The notes beneath the pieces were generated by a model, which was given only the letters and a program-made list of their open reading frames with translations, made no database searches and was not told where the DNA came from. The position numbers and the translations under genes are program-made. A DNA stretch of 64,000 nucleotides, from positions 5,026,001 to 5,090,000 of the forward strand of contig NZ_CP152413.1 of assembly GCF_038967635.1 (NCBI RefSeq). The letters are read 5' to 3'. This DNA comes from Bradyrhizobium sp. B124. GTDB taxonomy: Bacteria; Pseudomonadota; Alphaproteobacteria; Rhizobiales; Xanthobacteraceae. This document shows positions 9,056 to 16,490 of this stretch, piece after piece; the stretch's first letter is position 1; the number at the start of each line of letters is the position of its first letter.

Positions 9056-9445
9056 ATGTATCACTACACGGCCATCGTCACCTGCCTTGCGGTCGCGTTC
9101 TATTTCTACACCTCGACACAGGTCGCGCGCGCCCGTGCCGCCTACGGCGTCAAGCTGCCGGCGATCTCAGGCCATCCGGATTTCGAGCGCATCTTCCGCA
9201 TCCAGATGAACACGCTGGAATGGATGCCGATCTTCCTGCCGTCGCTGTGGCTGTTTGCGATCTATGTCGGCGATGCCGCGGCGGCCGCGATCGGTGCACT
9301 CTGGGTGATCGGCCGCATCGTCTACTTCATCGGCTATCGCGAGGCGGTGGCGAAGCGCAGCCGAGGTTTCGCCATTCAGGCAGTGGCGTGCATCATCCTG
9401 TGGATCGGCGCGCTCGGCGGCGCGGTGTGGCGGCTGGTGCATTGA
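9056..9445 (+). CDS. MAPEG family membrane protein
   Basis: A 129-residue protein with four predicted membrane helices, typical of the MAPEG family of membrane glutathione transferases and eicosanoid enzymes. The family hallmark FxRxxxxxxNxxExxP is seen as FERIFRIQMNTLEWMP, and the later GRIVYFIGYR region also fits. Start at 9056 is chosen because GAGGACA lies about 9 bases upstream; the in-frame upstream starts at 9017 and 9032 would add a non-conserved leader. Bacterial members are usually glutathione-dependent detoxification enzymes, but the substrate is unknown. It follows the AttH-type gene by about 100 bp on the same strand and could be transcribed alone. Confidence 0.85.
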   Translation: MYHYTAIVTCLAVAFYFYTSTQVARARAAYGVKLPAISGHPDFERIFRIQMNTLEWMPIFLPSLWLFAIYVGDAAAAAIGALWVIGRIVYFIGYREAVAKRSRGFAIQAVACIILWIGALGGAVWRLVH

Positions 9446-9469
9446 GGGCGCGATCGCGCCACACACGCC

Positions 9470-9593
9470 GTCGTCGTCCCGGGCTTGACCCGGGACCCGT
9501 AACCACGGGATCGAGTTTTGCGATGGCTGGGGCCCCAGCGCGGCAGAATAGCTAACATCGGTGGTTATGGGTCCCGGCTTTCGCCGGGACGAC
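9470..9593. repeat. Palindromic repeat, gtcgtcccgg family, copy 1
   Basis: The ends gtcgtcccgggcttgaccc and gggtcccggctttcgccggg fold on each other, and accacgg/ccgtggt-like inner arms are present. The same element recurs at 27578-27697 and 38379-38500. Confidence 0.75.
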
Positions 9594-9610
9594 ACCGATA
9601 TTTGTTGCCC

Positions 9611-9714
9611 TAAAGCGCGATGAGATCAGGTTGAATCGTCATCGCGCTTTAGCTCCTTGTTTAAGCATGATCTTTTCGGAAAACCGCTTCGCACTTTTCC
9701 GGATCATGCTTTAG
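9611..9714. repeat. Double hairpin repeat (taaagcgcgatga and aagcatgatc units)
   Basis: The first unit has perfect 13-base arms, TAAAGCGCGATGA at 9611-9623 and its complement at 9639-9651. The second unit has arms aagcatgatc at 9663-9672 and gatcatgctt at 9702-9711 around a ggaaaa/ccgcttcgc/acttttcc core. The second unit recurs at 28975-29050. It ends about 10 bp from the stop codon of the binding-protein gene. Confidence 0.8.
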
Positions 9715-9721
9715 CTAGGCG

Positions 9722-10912
9722 TCACTTGGTCAGCGGGCAGCCGCTGTCCTTTGCGGTGAAGAACGCCTTGTCGCCCGGCACCACGGCGAGCTGCTTGTAA
9801 TAGTCCCACGGCTTCTTCGATTCCGACGGCTTCTTGACCTCGAACAGATAGAGGTCATGGACCATGCGGCCGTTGGCGAGCACCTTGCCCTTGGCAAAGG
9901 CGTCGTCGACCGGCAGCTCCTTCAGCTTCGCGGCGACCGCTTCGCTGTCCTTGGTGCCGGCGGCCTTCACCGCCTTCAAATAGCTCAGCGTCGCCGAATA
10001 GGTGCCGGCATGGATCATGCTCGGCATGTGGCCGGTGCGCTTGATGAAGCGCTCGCTGAAAGCGCGCGAGGCGTCGTCGTGATCCCAGTAGAACCCTTCG
10101 GTGAGGACAAGACCCTGGGCTGCCTCCAACCCGAGACCGTGCACCTCCGACAGCGTCATCAGCAGGCCGGCGAGTTTCTGGCCGCCCCTGACGATGCCGA
10201 ACTCGGCTGCCTGCTTGATCGAGTTGGTGGTGTCGAGCCCGGCATTGGCAAGCCCGATGATCTTGGCCTTCGAGCTCTGCGCCTGCAGCAGGAAGGACGA
10301 GAAGTCCGACGAGTTGAGCGGCACGCGGACCGAACCGACCACCTTGCCGCCCTTCGAGGCGACGATGTCGCTGGTGTCCTTTTCCAGCGCGTAGCCGAAA
10401 GCGTAGTCGGCGGTCAGAAAGAACCACGTGTCGCCGCCCGCTTCCGTCAGCGCTCCGCCGGTACCGACCGCCAGCGCGCGAGTGTCGTAGGCCCAGTGGA
10501 AGCTGTAGGGCGTGCAGGCGTCGCCTGAAATGCGCGAGGTTGCCGCACCCACCACGATGTCGATCTTCTTCTTTTCCTTGGACAGCTCCTGCACCGCGAG
10601 CGCGACCGACGAAGTTGTGAGCTCGGTGATCATGTCGACGTTCTCGACCTCGTACCAGCGTCGCGCGATCGCGGTCGCGAGATCCGGCTTGTTCTGATGA
10701 TCGGCGGTGACGATCTCGATCTTCTGGCCCAGCACCTCGCCGCCGAAATCCTCGACCGCCATCCGCGCCGCCTCGAGCGAATACTTTCCGCCGTAGTCGG
10801 CGTAGACGCCGGACTGATCGTTCAGGATGCCGATCTTGACACCTTGTGCCGACGCCGGCGCCGCCAGCATCAGGCTGCACGCCGCGACCGCAGCCAAAAA
10901 TCCCGACTTCAT
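9722..10912 (-). CDS. LivK-type ABC transporter substrate-binding protein (orphan)
   Basis: A 396-residue periplasmic binding protein of the branched-chain amino acid (type I fold) family. It has a Sec signal (MKSGFLAAVAACSLMLAAPASAQG). The mature start VKIGILNDQSGVYADYGG is the family's first strand and ligand loop. It continues with KIEIVTADHQNKPDLA and a C-terminal KDSGCPL. Start at 10912 is supported by GGGAGAG 8 bases upstream; the longer reading frame from 10960 would bury the signal peptide. No LivHMGF permease or ATPase genes lie near it. Relatives in Bradyrhizobium and Rhodopseudomonas often bind aromatic or short organic acids rather than amino acids, so the ligand cannot be stated. 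Confidence 0.88.
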   Translation of the reverse strand: MKSGFLAAVAACSLMLAAPASAQGVKIGILNDQSGVYADYGGKYSLEAARMAVEDFGGEVLGQKIEIVTADHQNKPDLATAIARRWYEVENVDMITELTTSSVALAVQELSKEKKKIDIVVGAATSRISGDACTPYSFHWAYDTRALAVGTGGALTEAGGDTWFFLTADYAFGYALEKDTSDIVASKGGKVVGSVRVPLNSSDFSSFLLQAQSSKAKIIGLANAGLDTTNSIKQAAEFGIVRGGQKLAGLLMTLSEVHGLGLEAAQGLVLTEGFYWDHDDASRAFSERFIKRTGHMPSMIHAGTYSATLSYLKAVKAAGTKDSEAVAAKLKELPVDDAFAKGKVLANGRMVHDLYLFEVKKPSESKKPWDYYKQLAVVPGDKAFFTAKDSGCPLTK

Positions 10913-11044
10913 TTTTGTGCTCTCCCAGCAGTCTCTCATCAGGAAAAATCGGCGCGACATTATTTTATAACCCCGCGCCTGCCCATCTCTTTCCGCTCAG
11001 CCGTTAGTATGGGCTGCCGACGCAAGTCCGCACAATATCTGCTC

Positions 11045-11170
11045 CGTCACCCTGAGGTGCGAGCCTTGCGGCGCAATTGCGCCGCTGAGCGAGCCTCGAA
11101 GGGTCGACGGCCCGGCTGGTGGCCGTGCATCCTTCGAGACGCCTGCTTCGCAGGCTCCTCAGGATGACGG
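11045..11170. repeat. Palindromic repeat, cgtcaccctgagg family, copy 1
   Basis: The ends cgtcaccctgagg and cctcaggatgacgg are complementary, with inner arms gcctcgaagggtcgacgg and ccgtgcatccttcgagac. Further copies are at 32444-32547, 63526-63632 and, broken by an IS, 56005-57043. Confidence 0.8.
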
Positions 11171-11208
11171 GGAAGGACTTGCTGCCGCGGTACGCCGAAT
11201 GCCGCCCG

Positions 11209-14200
11209 CTACCCCGCCACGTTCGCTGCGGGTTCCTTCGGCTTGCCCTCGTTCTTTCCTTCCGCGAGGTTGCGCACCACCATGTAGAAGATCGGCGTGA
11301 AGACGAGGCCGAACAGGGTGACGCCGAGCATGCCGAAGAACACGGCGACACCGACCGCCTGGCGCATCTCCGAGCCCGAGCCGGTCGACAGCACCAGCGG
11401 CAGCACGCCGAGGATGAAGGCGAACGACGTCATCAGAATCGGCCGCAGGCGGAGCCGGCAGGCCTCGATGACCGCCTCCAGCCGTGGCCGGCCCTCGAGC
11501 TCGATATCGCGCGCAAACTCGACGATCAGGATCGCGTTCTTGGCGGCGAGGCCTACCAGCACCACGAAGCCGATCTGGGTCAGGATATTGACGTCCTGGC
11601 CCATGATGCGCACGCCGATGGTGGCCGCGAACAGGCACATCGGCACGATCAGGATCACCGCGAACGGCAGTGTCCAGCTGCCATATTGCGCGGCCAGCAC
11701 CAGATAGACGAACAGCACGCAGATCGGGAACACGTAGAGGCCCGCATTGGCGCCGTTGACCTGCTGGTAGGACAGGTCGGTCCATTCGAACGAGAAGCCG
11801 CTCGGCAGGGTTTCGTCGGCGAGCTTCTTGATGGTGTTGAGCGCCGTCGTCGAGCTGACGCCCGGCGCCGGCTCACCCTGCAGTTCAGACGCCGAGTAGA
11901 GATTGTAGCGCGCGACTCGGTCGGGGCCCGAGATGTCCTTGAAGTCCACGACGCTGCCGAGCATCACCATGTCGCCGGCGGCGTTGCGGGTGCGCAGCCG
12001 CGAAAGATCGGTGGTCTCCTTGCGGAACGGCAGATCGGCCTGCGCCGTGACGTGATAGGTGCGCCCGAACAGGTTGAAGTCGTTGACATAGGTCGAGCCG
12101 AAATAGGTCTCGATCGTGTCGGTGATGTTGGCGATGGGAACGCCGAGCTTCTGCGCCTTGACGCGATCGATATCGACGAACAGCTGCGGGGTGTTCGCGG
12201 AGTAAGGCGAGAACACCGATGTGAGGCTCGGCGACTTGCGCGCGGCCAACACCAGTTCGTCGGTCGCGGACGCCAGCAGTTCGGGCCCGCGCCCCTGTCG
12301 ATCCTGGACGCGGATGGTGAAACCACCGCCGGTGCCGATACCGGGCACGGCCGGCGGCGGAATGACGATGATGAAGGCGCCCTGGATCACCGACAGGCGC
12401 TTGCGCAGGTCGGCCGTGATCGCGGTCGCCGTCAGTCCCTTCTTCAGCCGCGCCTCCGGCTCATCGAACACCGGGAACAGCGCCGCGGCATTACCCGCCT
12501 GCGTGCGCGTCGCGCCGGAGAAGCCGGCGAACGCCGCGACGCGGACGATACCCGGCGTATCCAGCGCGATCCGCTCGATCTCGCGCACCACAGCCGTCGT
12601 GCGCGCCAGCGACGCCGCGCCCGGCAGTTGCGCGGAGATGATGACGTAGCCGCGGTCCTGCGCCGGGATGAAGCCCTGCGAGGTGGTCGCGAGCAGCCAG
12701 CCGGCGCTGCCGATCAACACGAGGTAGATCGCGACCATCACCACGGTGTGCCGGATCACGAAGTCGGCGACCGCCGCATAGCCATGCGCCAGCCGGTCGA
12801 ACACGCGGTTGAACAGCGCGGTGAAGCTGTCCCAGCCGCGCGCGATGATGTTCCAGCGCGCCGGCGGGCGTTTCTCCTCGTGCGGGACCAGGATCTGCGA
12901 GGCCAGCGCCGGGGACAGCGTCAGCGAGCAGAAGCAGGAGATCGCGGTCGCGACCGCGATCGTCACGGCGAATTGCTGGAAGAACTGCCCGGAGATGCCG
13001 CCGAGGAAGGCGGTCGGCACGAACACCGCGCACAGCACCAGCGCGATCGAGACCAGCGCGCCGCCGACCTCCTCCATGGTCTTGAGCGCAGCCTCGCGCC
13101 GGCTCATGCCGTGCTCGAGATGCCGTTCGACATTCTCGACCACCACGATGGCGTCGTCGACCACGATGCCGACCGCGAGAACCAGGCCGAACAAGGTCAG
13201 ATTGTTGATCGAGAAGCCGAGCGCGGCCATCACCGCGAAGGTGCCGACCAGCGACACCGGGATCGCGATGATCGGGATGATCGCAGGCCGCCAGCCCTGC
13301 AGGAACACCAGCACCACGATGACGACGAGCGCCATCGCTTCGTAGATCGTCTTGATCAGCTCATGGACCGATTGGGCGATGAATTCGGTCGGGTTATAGC
13401 CGATATTGTAGTCGAGCCCCTTCGGGAAACTCGCCTTCATCCGCTCCATCGTGTCGGAGATGTTCTTTGCGGTGGCGAGCGCGTTCGATCCGGGCCGTTG
13501 CGTCACCAGCAGCGCGACCGCCGATTTGCGCAGCAGGAAGCTGTTGGTGGCGTAGGACAGCGCACCGAGCTCGACGCGGGCAACGTCGCGCAGGCGCACG
13601 GTGCGGCCGTCGGAGCCGGCCTTCACCACGATGTCCTCGAACTGCCTGATGTCCTTGAGGCGGCCGGTGAAGACGAGGTTCGGCTGGAATGCGCGATCGG
13701 CGATCGGCGGCTCGGCGATCTGGCCGCCCGCGATCTGCAGGTTCTGCGCCCGGATCGCCGCCAGCACCTCGCCCGAGGTCAGGCCGAGATTGGCGATCCG
13801 GTCGGGATCGAGCCACAGCCGCATCGAGTAGTCGCGCGCGCCGAACATCTGGATGTCGCCGACGCCGTCGAGCCGCAACAGCTGGTCGCGGACCTGCAGC
13901 AGCGCGTAGTTGGAGATGTAGAGCTGGTCGAACGTGTCGTCGGGCGACAGCATGAACACGACCATCAGGATGTCGGGCGAGTTCTTGCGGGTGACGACGC
14001 CGTTGCGCTGCACTTCTTCAGGCAGCCGCGGCTGCGCGATCGCGACGCGGTTCTGCACCAGCACCTGGGCCTTGTCGAGGTCGGTGCCGAGCTTGAAGGT
14101 CGCGGTGATGGTGAGCTGGCCGTTCGAGGTCGCCTGGCTGTAGAGATACAGCATGTCCTCGACGCCGTTGACCTCCTGCTCGATCGGAGCGGCGACGGTG

Positions 14201-14382
14201 TCGGACACGGTCTGCGCCGAGGCGCCCGGGTACTGCGTGGTCACCGTGACGGTCGGCGGCACGACCTGCGGATATTCCGAGACCGGCAGCGTCGGATAGG
14301 CAATCGCGCCGACGATCAGCAGCACGATCGACAGCACCATCGCGAGGATGGGCTGGTTGATGGAAAGCCTGCCGAGATTCAT
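11209..14382 (-). CDS. RND efflux transporter, inner-membrane permease (HAE1 / AcrB type)
   Basis: A 1057-residue hydrophobe/amphiphile efflux pump subunit. A membrane helix at about residues 10-30 is followed by the large periplasmic porter domain. A block of helices about 335-500 contains the proton-relay motif VVDDAIVVVENVER. A helix near 540, the second periplasmic domain and the final helices (about 870-1035) complete the AcrB-like twelve-helix layout. It exchanges protons for drugs or metabolites across both membranes together with an adaptor and an outer-membrane channel. The adaptor gene lies immediately upstream with an ATGA overlap. No TolC-type channel gene is next to it, so a channel encoded elsewhere must be used. 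Confidence 0.93.
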   Translation of the reverse strand: MNLGRLSINQPILAMVLSIVLLIVGAIAYPTLPVSEYPQVVPPTVTVTTQYPGASAQTVSDTVAAPIEQEVNGVEDMLYLYSQATSNGQLTITATFKLGTDLDKAQVLVQNRVAIAQPRLPEEVQRNGVVTRKNSPDILMVVFMLSPDDTFDQLYISNYALLQVRDQLLRLDGVGDIQMFGARDYSMRLWLDPDRIANLGLTSGEVLAAIRAQNLQIAGGQIAEPPIADRAFQPNLVFTGRLKDIRQFEDIVVKAGSDGRTVRLRDVARVELGALSYATNSFLLRKSAVALLVTQRPGSNALATAKNISDTMERMKASFPKGLDYNIGYNPTEFIAQSVHELIKTIYEAMALVVIVVLVFLQGWRPAIIPIIAIPVSLVGTFAVMAALGFSINNLTLFGLVLAVGIVVDDAIVVVENVERHLEHGMSRREAALKTMEEVGGALVSIALVLCAVFVPTAFLGGISGQFFQQFAVTIAVATAISCFCSLTLSPALASQILVPHEEKRPPARWNIIARGWDSFTALFNRVFDRLAHGYAAVADFVIRHTVVMVAIYLVLIGSAGWLLATTSQGFIPAQDRGYVIISAQLPGAASLARTTAVVREIERIALDTPGIVRVAAFAGFSGATRTQAGNAAALFPVFDEPEARLKKGLTATAITADLRKRLSVIQGAFIIVIPPPAVPGIGTGGGFTIRVQDRQGRGPELLASATDELVLAARKSPSLTSVFSPYSANTPQLFVDIDRVKAQKLGVPIANITDTIETYFGSTYVNDFNLFGRTYHVTAQADLPFRKETTDLSRLRTRNAAGDMVMLGSVVDFKDISGPDRVARYNLYSASELQGEPAPGVSSTTALNTIKKLADETLPSGFSFEWTDLSYQQVNGANAGLYVFPICVLFVYLVLAAQYGSWTLPFAVILIVPMCLFAATIGVRIMGQDVNILTQIGFVVLVGLAAKNAILIVEFARDIELEGRPRLEAVIEACRLRLRPILMTSFAFILGVLPLVLSTGSGSEMRQAVGVAVFFGMLGVTLFGLVFTPIFYMVVRNLAEGKNEGKPKEPAANVAG

Positions 14383-15725
14383 GGCTTGGCACCTGCCGCG
14401 GGCTTGTCTGCTGCCGGGGGCTTGGCAGCTTCCGCGGGCTTGTCGCCTGCCGGAGGCTTATCACCCGCCGGCGGCTTGTCCCCTGCCGAGGGCTTGGCTT
14501 CGGCCGGAGCCTGGGCCATTTTCGGCGTCACCTTGGCGCCGACGCGGGCACGTTGCAGCCCGTCGACGATCACATGGTCCTCCGGCTTGAGGCCTTCGCG
14601 GATCACGCGCAGACCCTCATCCAGCGGTCCGAGCGTAACTGTCCTTGCTTCCACCGTGTTGTCGTCCTTGACCACGAACACGATCTTGCGCGACTGGTCG
14701 GTGGCGATGGCGGTATCCGGGATCAGCAGCGCCTCGTAGGGCGAGGAGCCGATCAGACGGACGCGGCCGAACTGGCCGGGCAGGATCGAGAGGTCCTTGT
14801 TCGGGATCACCGCGCGGCTGCGCAGCGTCGCGGTGGAGACGTCGAGGCGGTTGTCGATGAAGTCCATCTTGCCTTCATGCGAGGGTTTGGTCTCGCCGGT
14901 CAGCGTCACCTGCACCGGGTTCGCGGTATCGCGCGAGCTCGGCCGCCGGCCTTCGAACCACAGCTTGCTGTTGCGCTGATAGGTCGCCTCGTCGACGTCG
15001 AAATAGATGTAGATCGGATCGAGCGACACGATCGAGGTCAACAGCGTCGAACCGCTCTCGCTGCCCTGCACGAGATTGCCCGGCGTCACCAGATGCCGGC
15101 TGACGCGGCCGGTGATCGGCGCCAGCACATGGGTGAATTCGACGTTGAGCTGCGCGGCCTTCAGCGAGCCCTCGGCCTGCGTCTCGGCGGCGCGTGCCGC
15201 CTGCAATGCCTGGCGGCGCTGGTCGACGACCTGCTCCGAGACCGCGCTGGTCTGCACCAGATTGAGCCCGCGCTCGAGATCCCGCTTGGCAAGCTCGCCC
15301 TTGGCGCGTGCGTCGGCGAGCTGACCTTCGGCCTGCAGCACGACCGCCTCGAACGGCCGCGGATCGATGATGTAAAGCAGATCGCCGGTGTGGACGATGT
15401 CACCATCCTTGAACTCGACACTGTTGACGAAGCCGCCGACGCGGGCGCGGACCTGAACCTCCTCGACCGCCTCGAAGCGGCCGGTGAATTCGTCCCAGTC
15501 GGTGACGGTGCGTTTGACCGGCTGCGCGACGGTCACGGGCGGCGCCGGAGGCGCGGCCGGCGATTGCGCGGTCTTGTCGTCGCAGCCGCCGACCGTCAGC
15601 GCGGCCAACAGCCCGATCGGCGCGAGGCCGCGCCGGCACGCCCTGACGAATCCCTGGCGGCGGAGCGAACGACGCTCGACACCGGTCACCGGAGCCGGAC
15701 GCCCCGTTCTGTCAATCGAACTCAA
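14379..15725 (-). CDS. RND efflux periplasmic adaptor lipoprotein (MexE/AcrA-like)
   Basis: A membrane fusion protein, about 448 residues from the chosen start. The N-terminal hydrophobic segment ends in LLAALTVGGC, a lipobox-like site with the acylated cysteine at about residue 48. The lipoyl/hairpin region follows (VRARVGGFVNSVEFKDGD), then the coiled-coil hairpin (QLADARAKGELAKRD) and beta-barrel regions (PGQFGRVRL). The C-terminus has an unusual low-complexity Pro/Ala/Lys tail with about three AGDKP units. A TTG at 15725 is preferred because GGGGGAGAG lies 4-5 bases upstream; a GTG at 15809 is possible but has no ribosome site. It is the first gene of the two-gene efflux operon and lies divergent from the giant repeat protein. 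Confidence 0.85.
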   Translation of the reverse strand: MSSIDRTGRPAPVTGVERRSLRRQGFVRACRRGLAPIGLLAALTVGGCDDKTAQSPAAPPAPPVTVAQPVKRTVTDWDEFTGRFEAVEEVQVRARVGGFVNSVEFKDGDIVHTGDLLYIIDPRPFEAVVLQAEGQLADARAKGELAKRDLERGLNLVQTSAVSEQVVDQRRQALQAARAAETQAEGSLKAAQLNVEFTHVLAPITGRVSRHLVTPGNLVQGSESGSTLLTSIVSLDPIYIYFDVDEATYQRNSKLWFEGRRPSSRDTANPVQVTLTGETKPSHEGKMDFIDNRLDVSTATLRSRAVIPNKDLSILPGQFGRVRLIGSSPYEALLIPDTAIATDQSRKIVFVVKDDNTVEARTVTLGPLDEGLRVIREGLKPEDHVIVDGLQRARVGAKVTPKMAQAPAEAKPSAGDKPPAGDKPPAGDKPAEAAKPPAADKPAAGAKP

Positions 15726-16176
15726 TTCGCTCTCCCCCAAAAGACTACGAAGCACGCCGACCAAAGCAGGGCTACGAAAGTCGCAACTGAAATTGCGGTG
15801 ATTCAACACGGATGGACCACCGCAATGTCGCGGCAGCGGACGTCACAGATGTAGCCGCACCCCAGTCTGTTCAAGATGGCCGCCGGATCAAGCGAATAGT
15901 TGCGCAATCTGAAAGCCTTACGACACGCTCGCGAAACCGTGACGACGAAAAGGGGCAGTTTGGCTGGCCTATCGGAGCTGCGAGGTCACAGACAGGCCGC
16001 CCCGAATCAATCACAACGCGAGTTCGCTTCACAGATTCGTCACACTGCACCCGATTCCACTTTTGGCACAGAAACCTCCGGCCCGCTGACAGCAGGACCA
16101 ACCAAGTTCCCGCACTCTACCTCCCGCTGCACGAGCGGAATCATAGTTAACGGCGCGGTTGTCATCCGGACACACA

Positions 16177-16205
16177 TTGACACCCGGTAGTATCGCCAAT
16201 ACGGT
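16177..16205 (+). promoter_or_regulatory. Possible sigma-70-type promoter
   Basis: A perfect TTGACA at 16177-16182 is followed after 17 bases by TACGGT at 16200-16205. The spacing is ideal, but the -10 hexamer matches only three consensus positions. It would give a 5' leader of about 280 bases to the giant gene. Confidence 0.3.
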
Positions 16206-16410
16206 CATGGTTGCCAAAGCATGAATATTCTTGGCCGGCCGCATTTTTCTCGAACATTGATAGTGTTTTGTCGCGGCGCGAGTGTGTGAAAGCGACTACG
16301 TAAATGGCACGCGCATTTGAACTCGCTGATGCCACGGCTCCGCGAACATCGCGGCCTTCTCAAATTGCAGGCGGCTTGGCGCGATCGCGCGTCGCGGGTA
16401 GTCAACCTAA

Positions 16411-16432
16411 ACGTGTGAACGGCTTCACACGT
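16411..16432. promoter_or_regulatory. Perfect 9+4+9 palindrome, operator-like, upstream of the giant gene
   Basis: ACGTGTGAA at 16411-16419 and TTCACACGT at 16424-16432 flank a CGGC spacer. A perfect two-fold site 58 bp before the start codon fits a dimeric regulator site. No T-run follows, so a terminator is unlikely. The cognate regulator is not identifiable here. Confidence 0.5.
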
Positions 16433-16459
16433 CATCGTCCCCAACAATTGTAAATATTG

Positions 16460-16477
16460 ACCGGCTTCCACGCCGGT
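16460..16477 (+). promoter_or_regulatory. Small hairpin just ahead of the ribosome binding site
   Basis: ACCGGC and GCCGGT pair around a 6-base loop, and the stem ends 3 bases before the AGGAG (16481-16485) of the giant gene. It could influence ribosome access, but this is an inference from position only. Confidence 0.35.
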
Positions 16478-16490
16478 CGCAGGAGTGCGC

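Larger units (their letters stand above)
15726..16490. other. Long non-coding divergent region before the giant repeat protein
   Basis: About 765 bases separate the efflux operon from the giant gene, and the part after 16100 is visibly more AT-rich than its surroundings. No convincing gene is present; the short reading frames show no domain or ribosome site. Contents noted separately are a possible sigma-70 promoter at 16177-16205, a perfect palindrome at 16411-16432 and a small hairpin at 16460-16477. Its length suggests complex regulation of the downstream gene. Confidence 0.6.

Noticed and set aside
11119..14739. 1206-residue open frame on the plus strand
   Set aside because: It is antisense to the RND pump and adaptor genes. 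The protein is Arg/His/Gln/Asp-rich with no domain, as expected for a mirror frame in high-GC DNA.
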